Under the pieces are notes generated by a model that was given only the letters and a program-made list of their open reading frames with translations, was not told the origin of the DNA and made no database searches. Shown one piece after another: positions 18,398-27,603 of a stretch of DNA of 64,000 nucleotides. The stretch is from Kordia periserrulae (GTDB lineage: Bacteria > Bacteroidota > Bacteroidia > Flavobacteriales > Flavobacteriaceae): positions 310,001 through 374,000 of the forward strand of contig NZ_QBKT01000006.1 in NCBI RefSeq assembly GCF_003054265.1, written 5' to 3'. Position 1 is the first letter of the stretch. Each line of letters starts with the position of its first letter. A program made the translations under genes and the position numbers.

Positions 18398-18964
18398 TTA
18401 ATAATATGCTTTCCATTTATCACGATTTATTTTTAGGATAAATTTTTCATTTGAAATTTTAATTTCGTCAATTGGTGAATCGTTTACAGTAAAAATTTTT
18501 ACATTCATGGTCGACTCTTCCGTAAATTCCATACCGATTAAGCTTTCTCTAATTGTAGTTTCGAGATTATACATAGGTTTGGCAAATACCAACTCAAGTT
18601 CTTCTAAATAACGAGCATTGGTTTTAGTGTAATCATCTTTCAAAATTCGAAGAATTAAATATTCAATATCGGTTCTGGTCATTCGATTTTTTTGTAAATA
18701 GAAATCGTTGGTTCGTAGTCCCAAATTATCGGGATACTTTGGGCTTTCCCAATTAGTATCTTCATCGTAAAAACATACAGCAAAAAATTTATGTTGCGCA
18801 TATTGCTCTTTATATGCGTTAATAATGACTTTAATCACATCACTTAATGATGCTGATTGCATGAATTCATTAAAGGTTATTCTTAAATTACCTAATTCGA
18901 ATTCTTTAGGGTCAAAACCATCAAGAATTAATTTTCTTTGATAATATAGAAATTCTAAGTTCAT
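18398..18964 (-). CDS. Candidate immunity protein
   Basis: A 188-residue soluble protein with no recognised family. It begins 2 nt after the stop of the large toxin-like gene and on the same strand, the usual toxin-then-immunity order. Composition is acidic and aromatic-rich, as is common for cytoplasmic immunity proteins (FYDEDTNWESPKYPDN). Codon use is more AT-rich than in the Bat genes, matching the upstream gene. The immunity role is inferred from position only; it could also be an adaptor or chaperone. Confidence 0.6.
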   Translation of the reverse strand: MNLEFLYYQRKLILDGFDPKEFELGNLRITFNEFMQSASLSDVIKVIINAYKEQYAQHKFFAVCFYDEDTNWESPKYPDNLGLRTNDFYLQKNRMTRTDIEYLILRILKDDYTKTNARYLEELELVFAKPMYNLETTIRESLIGMEFTEESTMNVKIFTVNDSPIDEIKISNEKFILKINRDKWKAYY

Positions 18965-18966
18965 AT

Positions 18967-21735
18967 TTATTTATTTATATAATGTGTGTAAGTTACTCTA
19001 TCTTTTATAAGGTCAAATAATTGATTGAAAATTCTTTTTTCTATTCGGGTTGTGTCTCCTACAGATGTTTTTAAATAAGCTTTATATTGCATCCATAGAG
19101 TAAAAACTTTCTGATCTAAAACATCTCCATTATTTGCATAGTCTAAGGCTCTAACATCATTGACAGAATCATAAATTTTTCCATTTCTCAAGCTAAAAAC
19201 ACTCCCGTCAGGACCGACAGCTCTAATCTCTACTAATCTGTTGCTTATAAAAAAGAATAAATCTTCGATACTAAGACCACCACCTTTAGGGTGGTTATGT
19301 GTGACAATGCAGCCTTCAATATTTTTTATAATAGAGTCTGGCCATTTTATTTCATTTGGTAAATTAGAGGTGTGTTCAGCTTTATATTTAGTCTTTAAAT
19401 TAAATGCCAGACCATGCTCAAATTTTTCTAGTTTTTTGCTCTGTTCAAATCCCTTAATTGTTTTTGGAGCAATATCCCTAGATATGTCAACTTTAGTTGC
19501 CAATATAGTGCTGTAATCGCTAGCAGATTCGGCTATTTCTTTTATTTCATCAACAATCCTAGCTTTATCTGATTCATCGATTAGTTTAGCTTCAATAAAT
19601 TCATCAAGTTTTTTACTTAGTATTTCGCTATTATTGACTTCGGTAAGAACTTTGGCACTTCCTCGCAATCCTTCCTCGATAGCATCATATAAATCAACTG
19701 ATAAAGTAAGCATTTCCATCCAAAAAAGAAAGTTTGTTAATGCTTGTCCAAAAGGAGTATCCTCTAATCCTGTAATTCTTAAAAGAATATTAATTGTTCC
19801 GCTAGATATTTCAATAGTGGCTAAAGTACCCTTAGCAGCTTTGTAAACATAAAATGTATTTTTTAACCGGACTCCATTTTTGATATAACCTGCAGCATCT
19901 GCAATACGTCCCAAGTGTCTGAACTTAGCTAAATTTGTAAAACCAGAAAGTGTGGTAAGTACATCAAAGGTATAAGATACCGCCGTACCAACATTACTCC
20001 AAAAAGCTTTATCCTCACTGGCTTTAATTAGTAGCGCTGGTGATATTTTTTGTACTCTAATAGCACTTTCTTCTGTAGGATTAGGTAAATATATAGGGTG
20101 TAACGGATGATACGTAATTTTCCAATTACCCTCTACCCATGACTTTATAAAATTACCATTATCATTAAAGAAAAAATCATAAATCTCATCCCATGAAGAT
20201 TCATCAGGTGTAAAAGCTATATTCTCATCGTCGTTAAACTCAGCATCAATATTACTTGTGTAAAAACCTAAAAGTTTATTGGATTTATAAGTAAGCATTA
20301 TAGGAGCTTTCTTTTTTTCCTCTTCTTTCAAGTCTGTTAATTTTGTAAAATAAGAGGTGTTTTTAAAGATAGGATGTTCTGGATTTACATAAGAGCTATT
20401 ACGCCAAATTTTATAGATAAAATAATTATAATTTACAAAGTTATAAGTATGCATTCGATTGTAAAAAGCAATGAGATAACTTTCATGATTATATTTTCTA
20501 GTTAGCAATTCGTTGAGGATATAATCATTTTTGTCTTTGTGGTTTTTATATCCTTTATAATCTTGAATAAATAGTAAAGTTTCAAATAATCCCATTGTTA
20601 TATCCTCCACATTTGGACCAAAATTTGATAACGGAATTCTCAAAACTCTTTTTATGGCTGACCATAGGAAATCTTCACCTAAAAATTCAGAATACGAATT
20701 ATTGGAGAATAAAGCTTGTTTTTGAACAAAAAATTCGTCGGGAACATAATATAGAGTAGAGATAGTATCATAAATAGTAGTAAATACACTATTTTGCAAA
20801 CTCTCAGCTACGATTTCAATATACTTCTTAAAAAAATCACTTCTTCGGAAACCAACGTCCTCTTCTAAAACATCTAAAGGAGATATGTTGTTTATAAAGT
20901 ATGTAAGTACCATAAAAGCCAAAAAGCCTCTCGTGTAATTAAATTCAAGCCGTATAGCGGCCTCAAGAAATCCATTTTCCGCCATTGGAACGTTAAAGTC
21001 ATTACGTGCATTATCATATTCATAATATAGAACTACTTTTCCGGATTCCTTTCTAATTTTCGGAAACCAATGGACTTTCCCTATTTGATTATTGAGAGTG
21101 ACATTTACAGTTCTATATTTATCGTCGTGACCCCAATAAAAAGGAGTTGATATAATTTTATCCATGAACGAGTTAGTAAAACCAAAGGAATCTTTATAGT
21201 TTAATGTGTAGTCTCCATCTGTGAGACCTCCCAAATGCTTCGGATTATAATCTAAAAACTTCTGTCCAATAATAATAGCTTCAGGAAAAACAGAGATAAG
21301 AATATATAACTGCTCTTGTTTAATGTGATAGTAATAAGAAGCTCCAAGATTGATAGGTATGAAAGTGAGGTTGGTATATGGTAAATAATGACTTTCATTC
21401 GTATTATCTAGTAATGCATTTTCCAAACTTAAATAGGTAGTGCTATCGTTTTCTTCTCTTTTAAAAAAACATTTAACACTAGTGCTGTTATGGGTCACTA
21501 CTAATGGTAAATTTGTGTTTATCCGTTTGTAAGCATTTAATCCATTGTCTCCATAAGTAGCAGGCAGAGAATTTTTGATTTCTTTGGTGACGTTTTCTGA
21601 ATTAGGATCTTGTTCATTTTCTAAAAAATCGTGATCAATTCTAATTAAATGATAAATTTCACGATAATTATCATCCGAATTTTTAAATCTTCTAGGATTA
21701 AGATATCTAGTAAGTATATTTGCTTCTTCTTTCAT
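18967..21735 (-). CDS. Large putative polymorphic toxin with C-terminal JAB/JAMM-like domain
   Basis: A 922-residue protein from the chosen ATG; the earlier ATG at 21780 would add 15 residues. The first 560 residues match no family I recognise. Hydrophobic alpha-helical stretches at about 575-600, 640-655 and 667-685 resemble pre-toxin or translocation regions. The C-terminal region has FEHGLAFN (E773), followed by THNHPKGGGLSIED (H813, H815, D825), close to the JAMM metal motif H-x-H-x10-D but one residue shorter. JAB-like domains are known in polymorphic toxins. Export route is unknown: no signal peptide and no secretion gene nearby. Confidence 0.6.
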   Translation of the reverse strand: MKEEANILTRYLNPRRFKNSDDNYREIYHLIRIDHDFLENEQDPNSENVTKEIKNSLPATYGDNGLNAYKRINTNLPLVVTHNSTSVKCFFKREENDSTTYLSLENALLDNTNESHYLPYTNLTFIPINLGASYYYHIKQEQLYILISVFPEAIIIGQKFLDYNPKHLGGLTDGDYTLNYKDSFGFTNSFMDKIISTPFYWGHDDKYRTVNVTLNNQIGKVHWFPKIRKESGKVVLYYEYDNARNDFNVPMAENGFLEAAIRLEFNYTRGFLAFMVLTYFINNISPLDVLEEDVGFRRSDFFKKYIEIVAESLQNSVFTTIYDTISTLYYVPDEFFVQKQALFSNNSYSEFLGEDFLWSAIKRVLRIPLSNFGPNVEDITMGLFETLLFIQDYKGYKNHKDKNDYILNELLTRKYNHESYLIAFYNRMHTYNFVNYNYFIYKIWRNSSYVNPEHPIFKNTSYFTKLTDLKEEEKKKAPIMLTYKSNKLLGFYTSNIDAEFNDDENIAFTPDESSWDEIYDFFFNDNGNFIKSWVEGNWKITYHPLHPIYLPNPTEESAIRVQKISPALLIKASEDKAFWSNVGTAVSYTFDVLTTLSGFTNLAKFRHLGRIADAAGYIKNGVRLKNTFYVYKAAKGTLATIEISSGTINILLRITGLEDTPFGQALTNFLFWMEMLTLSVDLYDAIEEGLRGSAKVLTEVNNSEILSKKLDEFIEAKLIDESDKARIVDEIKEIAESASDYSTILATKVDISRDIAPKTIKGFEQSKKLEKFEHGLAFNLKTKYKAEHTSNLPNEIKWPDSIIKNIEGCIVTHNHPKGGGLSIEDLFFFISNRLVEIRAVGPDGSVFSLRNGKIYDSVNDVRALDYANNGDVLDQKVFTLWMQYKAYLKTSVGDTTRIEKRIFNQLFDLIKDRVTYTHYINK

Positions 21736-21780
21736 TGTAAGTTGTATTTTTAATTTAAAAATCAACACAAGAAATTCCAT

Positions 21781-22039
21781 CGTATCTCAAAATGATAGCG
21801 TAAAAGTCTTATGATTTTTTTGAAATTGATTATTAGCAATACTTATACTAAAAGACAGACTGTTTGCAGAAACAAAGAATGATGTGTATAATTATTATTT
21901 TAATAATTTAAATACACAGATTATGTATACAAAACTTGCATATAATGCTATCGCAAGAACATTATTTTTTATGAGAAATAATAACTTTACTGCTTGGAGA
22001 AGCTGTAGTTGCAGTAATTTATAGTAAAACCTTTGGGAA
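21781..22039. other. AT-rich gap upstream of the toxin-like gene
   Basis: The 259-bp region has no supported gene; the longest frame (plus strand from 21923) is about 33 codons with no family signal. It presumably carries the promoter of the toxin-like gene, but no clear TAnnTTTG box was found. Confidence 0.4.
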
Positions 22040-22459
22040 TCAGAAAATAAAATCAAAAACAAAATCAAAAACGCTATAAATAATGTAGATAATAAGCGCT
22101 AAAACCACGAAAAAGAGTGCCAAACAAAAGCCACAACCTTTTTGTCCGCCTTTGATAGTAGTTTGAAATGTACTTTGATTTTGAGTATTGGTTTGCTCGT
22201 ATTCTTCGTATTCCGCGAGTTGATTTTCAGGTAAAAAATAACCTTGCCAATCGTTTTCAGGAACAGATAAAACCCAATCGGCTCCACAATAGGAACATTG
22301 AAAGGTAGTTTCTCCTGCATTTTGAGCAATTTGGTTTGGGTTTACGACACGAACAAACGTACCATCGACAAGCTTCTTTCCCAAAGCCTTTTCAAAAGCG
22401 GCAAAATCTTCGTCCGAAAAAAAGCGTTCTGTAGCAAAACGCGAGCAATGTTGACACAT
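22040..22459 (-). CDS. Zinc-ribbon-like protein with C-terminal membrane helix
   Basis: A 139-residue protein that begins MCQHCSRF and has a second Cys pair in FQCSYCGADW near residue 73, so two CxxC elements could bind one zinc. A hydrophobic helix follows at about 112-134 (CLALFFVVLALIIYIIYSVF). No known family is assigned. It is downstream of a very small gene that also begins with a CxxC motif (MCEKC). Confidence 0.65.
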   Translation of the reverse strand: MCQHCSRFATERFFSDEDFAAFEKALGKKLVDGTFVRVVNPNQIAQNAGETTFQCSYCGADWVLSVPENDWQGYFLPENQLAEYEEYEQTNTQNQSTFQTTIKGGQKGCGFCLALFFVVLALIIYIIYSVFDFVFDFIF

Positions 22460-22496
22460 AAAAGAGAATGTAATTTTGTTCTATACGTAGTTGTTT

Positions 22497-22622
22497 TTAA
22501 GCTTTTGTTACTTTTTTTGCCTTCTTTTTAAGCGTTTTTGTCTTCAACTTATTTTGCAAAGGTTGAATATTTTTTTCATCAGGCAAATGCTGAATATTGG
22601 GCGACACACATTTTTCACACAT
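22497..22622 (-). CDS. Very small CxxC protein with basic tail
   Basis: A 41-codon frame (MCEKCVSPNIQH at the start) that ends in a Lys/Thr-rich stretch. It lies 5 nt from the end of cvpA and about 37 nt before the zinc-ribbon gene, all on one strand, which fits a small cotranscribed gene. The N-terminal M-C-x2-C matches the neighbour's MCQHC. It may be a small zinc-binding peptide; function is unknown, and it could still be chance. Confidence 0.42.
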   Translation of the reverse strand: MCEKCVSPNIQHLPDEKNIQPLQNKLKTKTLKKKAKKVTKA

Positions 22623-22627
22623 AATTC

Positions 22628-23224
22628 TTAATTTTCGTTTTCTTCAATTTCTTTCAAATCTTGTTCTTGTGCCTCCTTTTCTTTTTTTAACTGTTCAGCG
22701 GTATCTGTCTTAAAGGAATCCAACGTACTATTTTTGTCCGTTTCTTCAAGAACGTATGCAAACACAAATCCGCCCACATCTTTTACAGGTTCATACAATG
22801 CTGAATCATCAATCTTGTCTTTTTCTATAAACGCCATCGTATTATTGGTTCGCTCAAAAAACACCAATGCCGCTCCAATGATTACTGCCATTTTCAATCC
22901 GCCAAAAACACCGCCCAAAATTTTGTTCAAAATACCAAGTGCAGCAAAATCAGCAATCTTAGTCAATAACTTTCCAGCCATCGTCACAGCGATTAAAATT
23001 ACGATAAAAGTAATGGCAAAAGCGGCTAAATTGACATATTTTTCCTCCCAAGACGGGAAATTTTCTACTAAAAAGTCGCCCGCGAAATAGGAAAAGTGAA
23101 TCGCGCCATACAATCCAGCCACGAGCGCTACCAGCGAAGCAATTTCAACAAAAAGCCCTTTCATAAGTCCACGCGCAAAGCCAAATATGATAACGCCACC
23201 TAAAAAAATGTCAATAAAATTCAT
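22628..23224 (-). CDS. CvpA family membrane protein
   Basis: A 198-residue protein with four hydrophobic segments (about 4-22, 28-46, 64-86, 103-122) and the N-terminal pattern of the CvpA/colicin V production family (IDIFLGGVIIFGFARGLMKG). The C-terminal 50 residues are highly charged and low in complexity (KEKEAQEQDLKEIEENEN). The family's biochemical function is not settled. It is divergent from the next gene. Confidence 0.85.
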   Translation of the reverse strand: MNFIDIFLGGVIIFGFARGLMKGLFVEIASLVALVAGLYGAIHFSYFAGDFLVENFPSWEEKYVNLAAFAITFIVILIAVTMAGKLLTKIADFAALGILNKILGGVFGGLKMAVIIGAALVFFERTNNTMAFIEKDKIDDSALYEPVKDVGGFVFAYVLEETDKNSTLDSFKTDTAEQLKKEKEAQEQDLKEIEENEN

Positions 23225-23317
23225 GCGTGTCGAGTTTTAACAAATATAAAACTTTTATTGGAGTATTTTATTGTGGGATGAATTGTGGAATTTGCATCAC
23301 AATGTCTAAAAACTAAG

Positions 23318-23325
23318 TACCTTTG
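23318..23325 (+). promoter_or_regulatory. -7 promoter box TACCTTTG
   Basis: This is an exact match to the Bacteroidetes TAnnTTTG box, 20 nt before the ATG of the next gene, with a TTTG at 23291-23294 as possible -33 box (23-nt spacing, slightly long). Confidence 0.5.
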
Positions 23326-23345
23326 CAGCGGAAAAGAAAAAACGC

Positions 23346-23702
23346 ATGGCAAGAGATGAAGTATTAAAACAACGTTGGGATACGGTGGTTGAAAAATTGA
23401 CCAATCAGTTTGCAGAAGGCGATACGCTCGATTTGGATGCTATTATTTATTTGATTGGTGTTCAGGAACTTGGGCAAATTCACCGCACGTTTAAAAAAGA
23501 CGACAAAGTTAATTTGATGCATATTGCCATTTGTCGTCTTTTAGAACCGTACGGTTACTACGAATTTGACTATTTTGATGAAGATGGCTGGCCACATTAT
23601 ATTTTTAAAGAAGAATTACCCACATTAAAAGCTGGTGAACAAACCGTTTTGATGAAAGAAGCCATCGTCAACTACTTTTTAGAGAAGGAATACATTGAAT
23701 AA
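23346..23702 (+). CDS. Conserved hypothetical protein
   Basis: A 118-residue acidic, soluble protein with several aromatic residues (EPYGYYEFDYFDEDGWPHYIF). I recognise it only as a conserved flavobacterial type without assigned function. It precedes pheS with a 43-nt gap that contains a separate promoter box, so coexpression is optional. Confidence 0.75.
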   Translation: MARDEVLKQRWDTVVEKLTNQFAEGDTLDLDAIIYLIGVQELGQIHRTFKKDDKVNLMHIAICRLLEPYGYYEFDYFDEDGWPHYIFKEELPTLKAGEQTVLMKEAIVNYFLEKEYIE

Positions 23703-23714
23703 GCTAGTTTTTTC

Positions 23715-23722
23715 TAAATTTG
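23715..23722 (+). promoter_or_regulatory. pheS -7 promoter box TAAATTTG
   Basis: An exact TAnnTTTG match with TTG about 17 nt upstream, inside the end of the previous gene. Predicted transcription start is near 23729, giving a leader of about 17 nt. No phenylalanine leader peptide or T-box is visible. Confidence 0.5.
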
Positions 23723-23745
23723 CAAGCTAAATCAAAGATATCGTC

Positions 23746-24765
23746 ATGATAGATAAGATCAAGGAACATATTGCTGAGGTTGAAAAATTTACAACCCAAG
23801 CAAAAGAAGAAATTGAAAATTTCAGAATTAAATACTTAGGAAGAAACGGATTGTTAAACGAGTTTTTTGCTGAGTTTAAAAATGTTCCGAATGAACAAAA
23901 GAAAGAATTTGGGCAAACTATCAATAAATTAAAAACAGTTGCGCAAGAAAAGGTCAACGCACTGAAAGAAGCGTTAGAAAATTCAGCTGAAGAAAAAGGT
24001 GTGTATGGCGATTTAACACGCCCGGCTCAACCGATTGAGATTGGAGCGCGTCATCCGATTTCTTTGGTAAAAAATCAAATTACAGAAATCTTTTCTCGTA
24101 TTGGTTTTGATGTGTCTGAAGGACCAGAAATTGAAGACGATTGGCATAATTTTACCGCGTTGAATCTTCCAGAATATCATCCAGCGCGCGATATGCAGGA
24201 TACGTTCTTTGTTCAAACCAATCCAGATATTTTATTGCGTACACACACAAGTTCGGTGCAAGTACGTTATATGGAAAATAACAAACCACCAATACGTACC
24301 ATTTCTCCAGGAAGAGTATATCGTAATGAGGCGATTTCGGCACGTTCTCACTGCTTTTTCCACCAAGTAGAAGGCTTGTATATTGACAAAGAAGTAAGTT
24401 TTGCCGATTTAAAACAAACGTTACAACATTTTACCAAAGAACTCTTTGGAAAGTCCAAAATTCGCTTGCGTCCATCGTATTTTCCATTTACGGAACCAAG
24501 TGCGGAAATTGACGTGTATTGGGGATTGGAAACGGAAACCGACTATAAAATTACGAAAGGAACAGGTTGGTTAGAAATCGGTGGTTGCGGAATGGTAGAT
24601 CCGAATGTGTTGACCAACTGTGGCATTGACCCAGAAGCATATTCAGGATTTGCGTTTGGTGTAGGAATTGATCGTATTGCGATGTTGTTGTACCAAATTG
24701 GCGATATTCGTTTGTTGAGCGAAAATGATGTACGTTTCTTAGAGCAATTCAAATCGGCGTTGTAA
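23746..24765 (+). CDS. pheS: Phenylalanyl-tRNA synthetase alpha subunit
   Basis: A 339-residue class II synthetase subunit that charges tRNA-Phe together with PheT (not in the window). The N-terminal coiled coil (about 1-85) is followed by the catalytic core with motif 1 near 115, motif 2 (RTISPGRVYRNEAISARSHC) near 185, and motif 3 (GFAFGVGIDRIAMLLY) near 305. Length is normal. Confidence 0.95.
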   Translation: MIDKIKEHIAEVEKFTTQAKEEIENFRIKYLGRNGLLNEFFAEFKNVPNEQKKEFGQTINKLKTVAQEKVNALKEALENSAEEKGVYGDLTRPAQPIEIGARHPISLVKNQITEIFSRIGFDVSEGPEIEDDWHNFTALNLPEYHPARDMQDTFFVQTNPDILLRTHTSSVQVRYMENNKPPIRTISPGRVYRNEAISARSHCFFHQVEGLYIDKEVSFADLKQTLQHFTKELFGKSKIRLRPSYFPFTEPSAEIDVYWGLETETDYKITKGTGWLEIGGCGMVDPNVLTNCGIDPEAYSGFAFGVGIDRIAMLLYQIGDIRLLSENDVRFLEQFKSAL

Positions 24766-24771
24766 TTTAAA

Positions 24772-25167
24772 ATGAAAAAAGACATTGAAATTCCTAAAGT
24801 AGAAGGTGTGTATATGGCAGTTGTGCAAGAATACAACGACATTTACAAAACCGACGATTGGAACGCGTATATTATTAACGATACAGAGCAAGATTTAGAA
24901 ATGCTGTTGGTCGTTTCTCGCGGTTACGATGCAGAGAGAGAAACTTCCATTATGCGTCATAAATTGGACAAATTACCTGCAAAATCGTACGCCAAAGCCG
25001 AATGGATGCAAGAAGATGTGTTTGCCCTAAACAATGAATTTCGCGTGACTTTTTTCCTAGAAAACAAAATGTATGATAAAAAGTATGTTTTCAGAAAAAA
25101 TTCCATCAACAAAAATGCGTTTCAGCCGATTCCATTGATGAATACTAAGGGAGTTTTGGTGAAATAG
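24772..25167 (+). CDS. Conserved hypothetical protein downstream of pheS
   Basis: A 131-residue soluble protein 6 nt after pheS and presumably cotranscribed. It contains a beta-rich centre (WNAYIINDTEQDLEMLLVVSRG) and no catalytic motif. Similar proteins often follow pheS in flavobacteria, and some carry a misleading PheS name from that context. Function is unknown. Confidence 0.75.
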   Translation: MKKDIEIPKVEGVYMAVVQEYNDIYKTDDWNAYIINDTEQDLEMLLVVSRGYDAERETSIMRHKLDKLPAKSYAKAEWMQEDVFALNNEFRVTFFLENKMYDKKYVFRKNSINKNAFQPIPLMNTKGVLVK

Positions 25168-25171
25168 ATTT

Positions 25172-25285
25172 CTTTTTAGACACGCTTCACTGTTAGATTC
25201 TAGACCGCTTTGCTACTAGATTTTAGACTTTTTTTGTTATTCCTGCGGCTTTGTACTGAGCTTGTCGAAGTAAGGCAGGAATCCA
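25172..25285. repeat. Intergenic repeat cluster
   Basis: Two TCTAGA/TTTAGAC-type units with 'gcttcac' and 'gctttgc' centres (about 25178-25230) are followed by ATTCCTGC (25239-25246) ... GCAGGAAT (25275-25282), a long-spacer member of the gattcctgcc family. The arms enclose a 'tgagcttgtcgaag' motif. Confidence 0.6.
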
Positions 25286-25305
25286 TTTTCAAATCATCAA
25301 ATTAG

Positions 25306-26307
25306 CTAATCCAACTTCTCCGTCAATTTCTTAAAAACTTTTTTAGGATTTTTGTTTTGATATAAAATGGCGTAAACCGCACTGATAATCGGGATTTGTG
25401 TTTTTTTCTCGTTCTTTTGATTGAGTTCGTAAGCACTTTTGGTAGCGTAATAGCCTTCGGCAACCATGTTCATTTCCATCTGCGCAGATTTGACCGTATA
25501 GCCTTTTCCAACCATGTTTCCAAACATTCGGTTTCGCGAAAATACAGAATAGCCTGTTACTAATAAATCACCCAAATACGCAGAATTGTTGATATTTCGC
25601 TTCATTTTGTGAACTTTCTTAATAAAACGCTTCATTTCGCGAATAGCATTACTCATCAACACACTTTGGAAATTGTCTCCATAACCCAATCCGTGCGCAA
25701 TTCCTGCAGCAATGGCGTAGATGTTTTTCAGCATCACAGCGTATTCTGTACCAATCACATCATCGCTGATTTTTGTTTTGATATAATCGCTTGATAAGGT
25801 ATCGGCAATGATTTGTGCTTTTTCTTGGTCGGCACATGAAATTGTTAAATAAGAAAGGCGCTCCAGTGCTACTTCTTCTGCGTGACACGGACCGGCGATG
25901 ACCGCAATATTGTCAAAAGGAATGTGGTAAATATCATGAAAATGTTCCCCAACCAATAATCCCGATTCTGGAATGATTCCTTTTACGGCAGAAACTACAA
26001 TTTTATCTTTAATATCAACTGTTAGTTTTTGCAGTTCGCTATAAATAAACGCAGACGGAATCACAAAAATCAACACATCGGCATAGTTTGCAATTTCGTC
26101 AATATCGTTGCTTAATTTTAGTTTTTCTGTATGAAATTCTACCGAACTTAAATAGCTTGGGTTGTGTTGTTCTTTTAGTAAATGCTCTTTTGTGTACACA
26201 CTTCGCATGTACCAGCCAATTCCGTCTAAATTTTCACTAAGCATCTTTACGATGGCTGTTGCCCAACTTCCAGCTCCAAAAACGGCGTATTTTAGTTTGT
26301 TATCCAT
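25306..26307 (-). CDS. gpsA: Glycerol-3-phosphate dehydrogenase [NAD(P)+]
   Basis: A 333-residue enzyme that makes sn-glycerol 3-phosphate from dihydroxyacetone phosphate for phospholipid synthesis. The nucleotide-binding loop is GAGSWATA near residue 11. A conserved Lys lies in VVSAVKGI near 112 and the second catalytic Lys in MLKNIYAIAAGI near 206. The GAGSWATA version of the glycine loop differs slightly from GAGxxGTA in other bacteria but is usual in Bacteroidetes. Confidence 0.92.
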   Translation of the reverse strand: MDNKLKYAVFGAGSWATAIVKMLSENLDGIGWYMRSVYTKEHLLKEQHNPSYLSSVEFHTEKLKLSNDIDEIANYADVLIFVIPSAFIYSELQKLTVDIKDKIVVSAVKGIIPESGLLVGEHFHDIYHIPFDNIAVIAGPCHAEEVALERLSYLTISCADQEKAQIIADTLSSDYIKTKISDDVIGTEYAVMLKNIYAIAAGIAHGLGYGDNFQSVLMSNAIREMKRFIKKVHKMKRNINNSAYLGDLLVTGYSVFSRNRMFGNMVGKGYTVKSAQMEMNMVAEGYYATKSAYELNQKNEKKTQIPIISAVYAILYQNKNPKKVFKKLTEKLD

Positions 26308-26436
26308 AAAAGGTGAATCTATAATTCAAAAATACATAAAATATCGCTTTTACGCTTGTATTGGATTTCAGGCACTTACCATTTTTGGCATGTGTTTTGA
26401 AAGCAACTAAATAGTAACAACAAAAACGATTGGCTT

Positions 26437-27384
26437 ATGAAGACTATAAAATTACTTTCGGCAATTATATTATTTAGTGTTACAATGAGTTCTTGTTATA
26501 CAGAAGTTATTGTAGAAGACCCAATTATTGACGAGCCAGGGATTTCGTTACATCAGTTATTAAGCTCGTATGAATTGTGGTATATAAACATTAATCAAAC
26601 AACCGGAAATGGAGAAGTTCCATTTTTACAACGAGCATTTACCGTTTCTTTTTTAAACGGTGTGTTGTATGCAAACAATAATATTTCGGGCATTGGAAAC
26701 AACGGAAATGGTTTCGGCATTGATGTTGGTGTGTACAATACAGATTTCGATTTTGTAGATATTGATCATGATATTGACGGTTATTATCCGCTACAAGTTT
26801 TTCAAATCGGTCCAAACAGAATCCGCATGTACGATGCTGCTAGCAACACCAGTTATTATTTAACAGGATATCAGCGTTCTAATTTTGATTATGACTTTGT
26901 GTTCTATGATAATATCCACTATTTGCTACAAGAATTTACCGCTTGGAAAAAAATCTATACAAGTCAGGAAGGCATGTTGAACGAGTTTGATAATGAAAAC
27001 TTCCTCACCTTTTTAGCAGGAGGAAATGACGATACATTTTTGTCGTCAACCGATTCAGCTGATACGCCAATAGCTAACATACTATACGATTACGAAGGAA
27101 TTTATACCGTATATGACGTACAAGGCGATCCGTATTCAAAAGTTTTAACATTAGATTATGATTACTTGGACAATGAATACTTTGAACTCAACGTTATTAA
27201 TGACGAAACTATCGAGTTATTTCACCCAGATTCGGGAACGACATACGAGTTTCAAGGAAGAGGTTTCATCCAATATTTGCGTTCTTCTGATACCACAGGA
27301 AACGGAAAAGCGGCGAAACAAACTGGAAAAAAACGTAAAAAAATCATCAATAAAATATTCAACAAAGATGATTTTAAGAAATAA
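26437..27384 (+). CDS. Lipoprotein of unknown function
   Basis: A 315-residue lipoprotein with a signal peptide (1-19) and lipobox MSSC followed by an acidic stretch typical of surface-exposed Bacteroidetes lipoproteins. The body is rich in Asp, Asn and Tyr (YNTDFDFVDIDHDIDG), and the last 25 residues are strongly basic (GKAAKQTGKKRKKIINK). No domain is recognised. A clear terminator follows 32 nt after the stop. Confidence 0.75.
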   Translation: MKTIKLLSAIILFSVTMSSCYTEVIVEDPIIDEPGISLHQLLSSYELWYININQTTGNGEVPFLQRAFTVSFLNGVLYANNNISGIGNNGNGFGIDVGVYNTDFDFVDIDHDIDGYYPLQVFQIGPNRIRMYDAASNTSYYLTGYQRSNFDYDFVFYDNIHYLLQEFTAWKKIYTSQEGMLNEFDNENFLTFLAGGNDDTFLSSTDSADTPIANILYDYEGIYTVYDVQGDPYSKVLTLDYDYLDNEYFELNVINDETIELFHPDSGTTYEFQGRGFIQYLRSSDTTGNGKAAKQTGKKRKKIINKIFNKDDFKK

Positions 27385-27416
27385 GATATAAAGACTTTGG
27401 TTGGTTATTTAGTTTA

Positions 27417-27456
27417 GAAACAGTCTTTGCATTCGTGCAAAGGCTGTTTCTTTTTT
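27417..27456 (+). terminator. Intrinsic terminator after the lipoprotein gene
   Basis: A 15-bp stem (27417-27431 with 27436-27450, one G-T pair) and a TTCG tetraloop are followed by six T residues. Confidence 0.88.
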
Positions 27457-27603
27457 ATGACTACAAATTACAATTTCGCCAAAAGGCACACTTTTTCAGA
27501 CCAAACGAAGAAATCACCGACATTTAAAGCTTAAAAAGGGGAAAAAACCCCTTGTGCTATATCTTGTAAACTTCCTAATATTGCGTTCTAAATAACTAAC
27601 AAC

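Noticed and set aside
21923-22024. 33-codon plus-strand frame upstream of the toxin-like gene
   Set aside because: AT-rich chance frame without conservation evidence or promoter.
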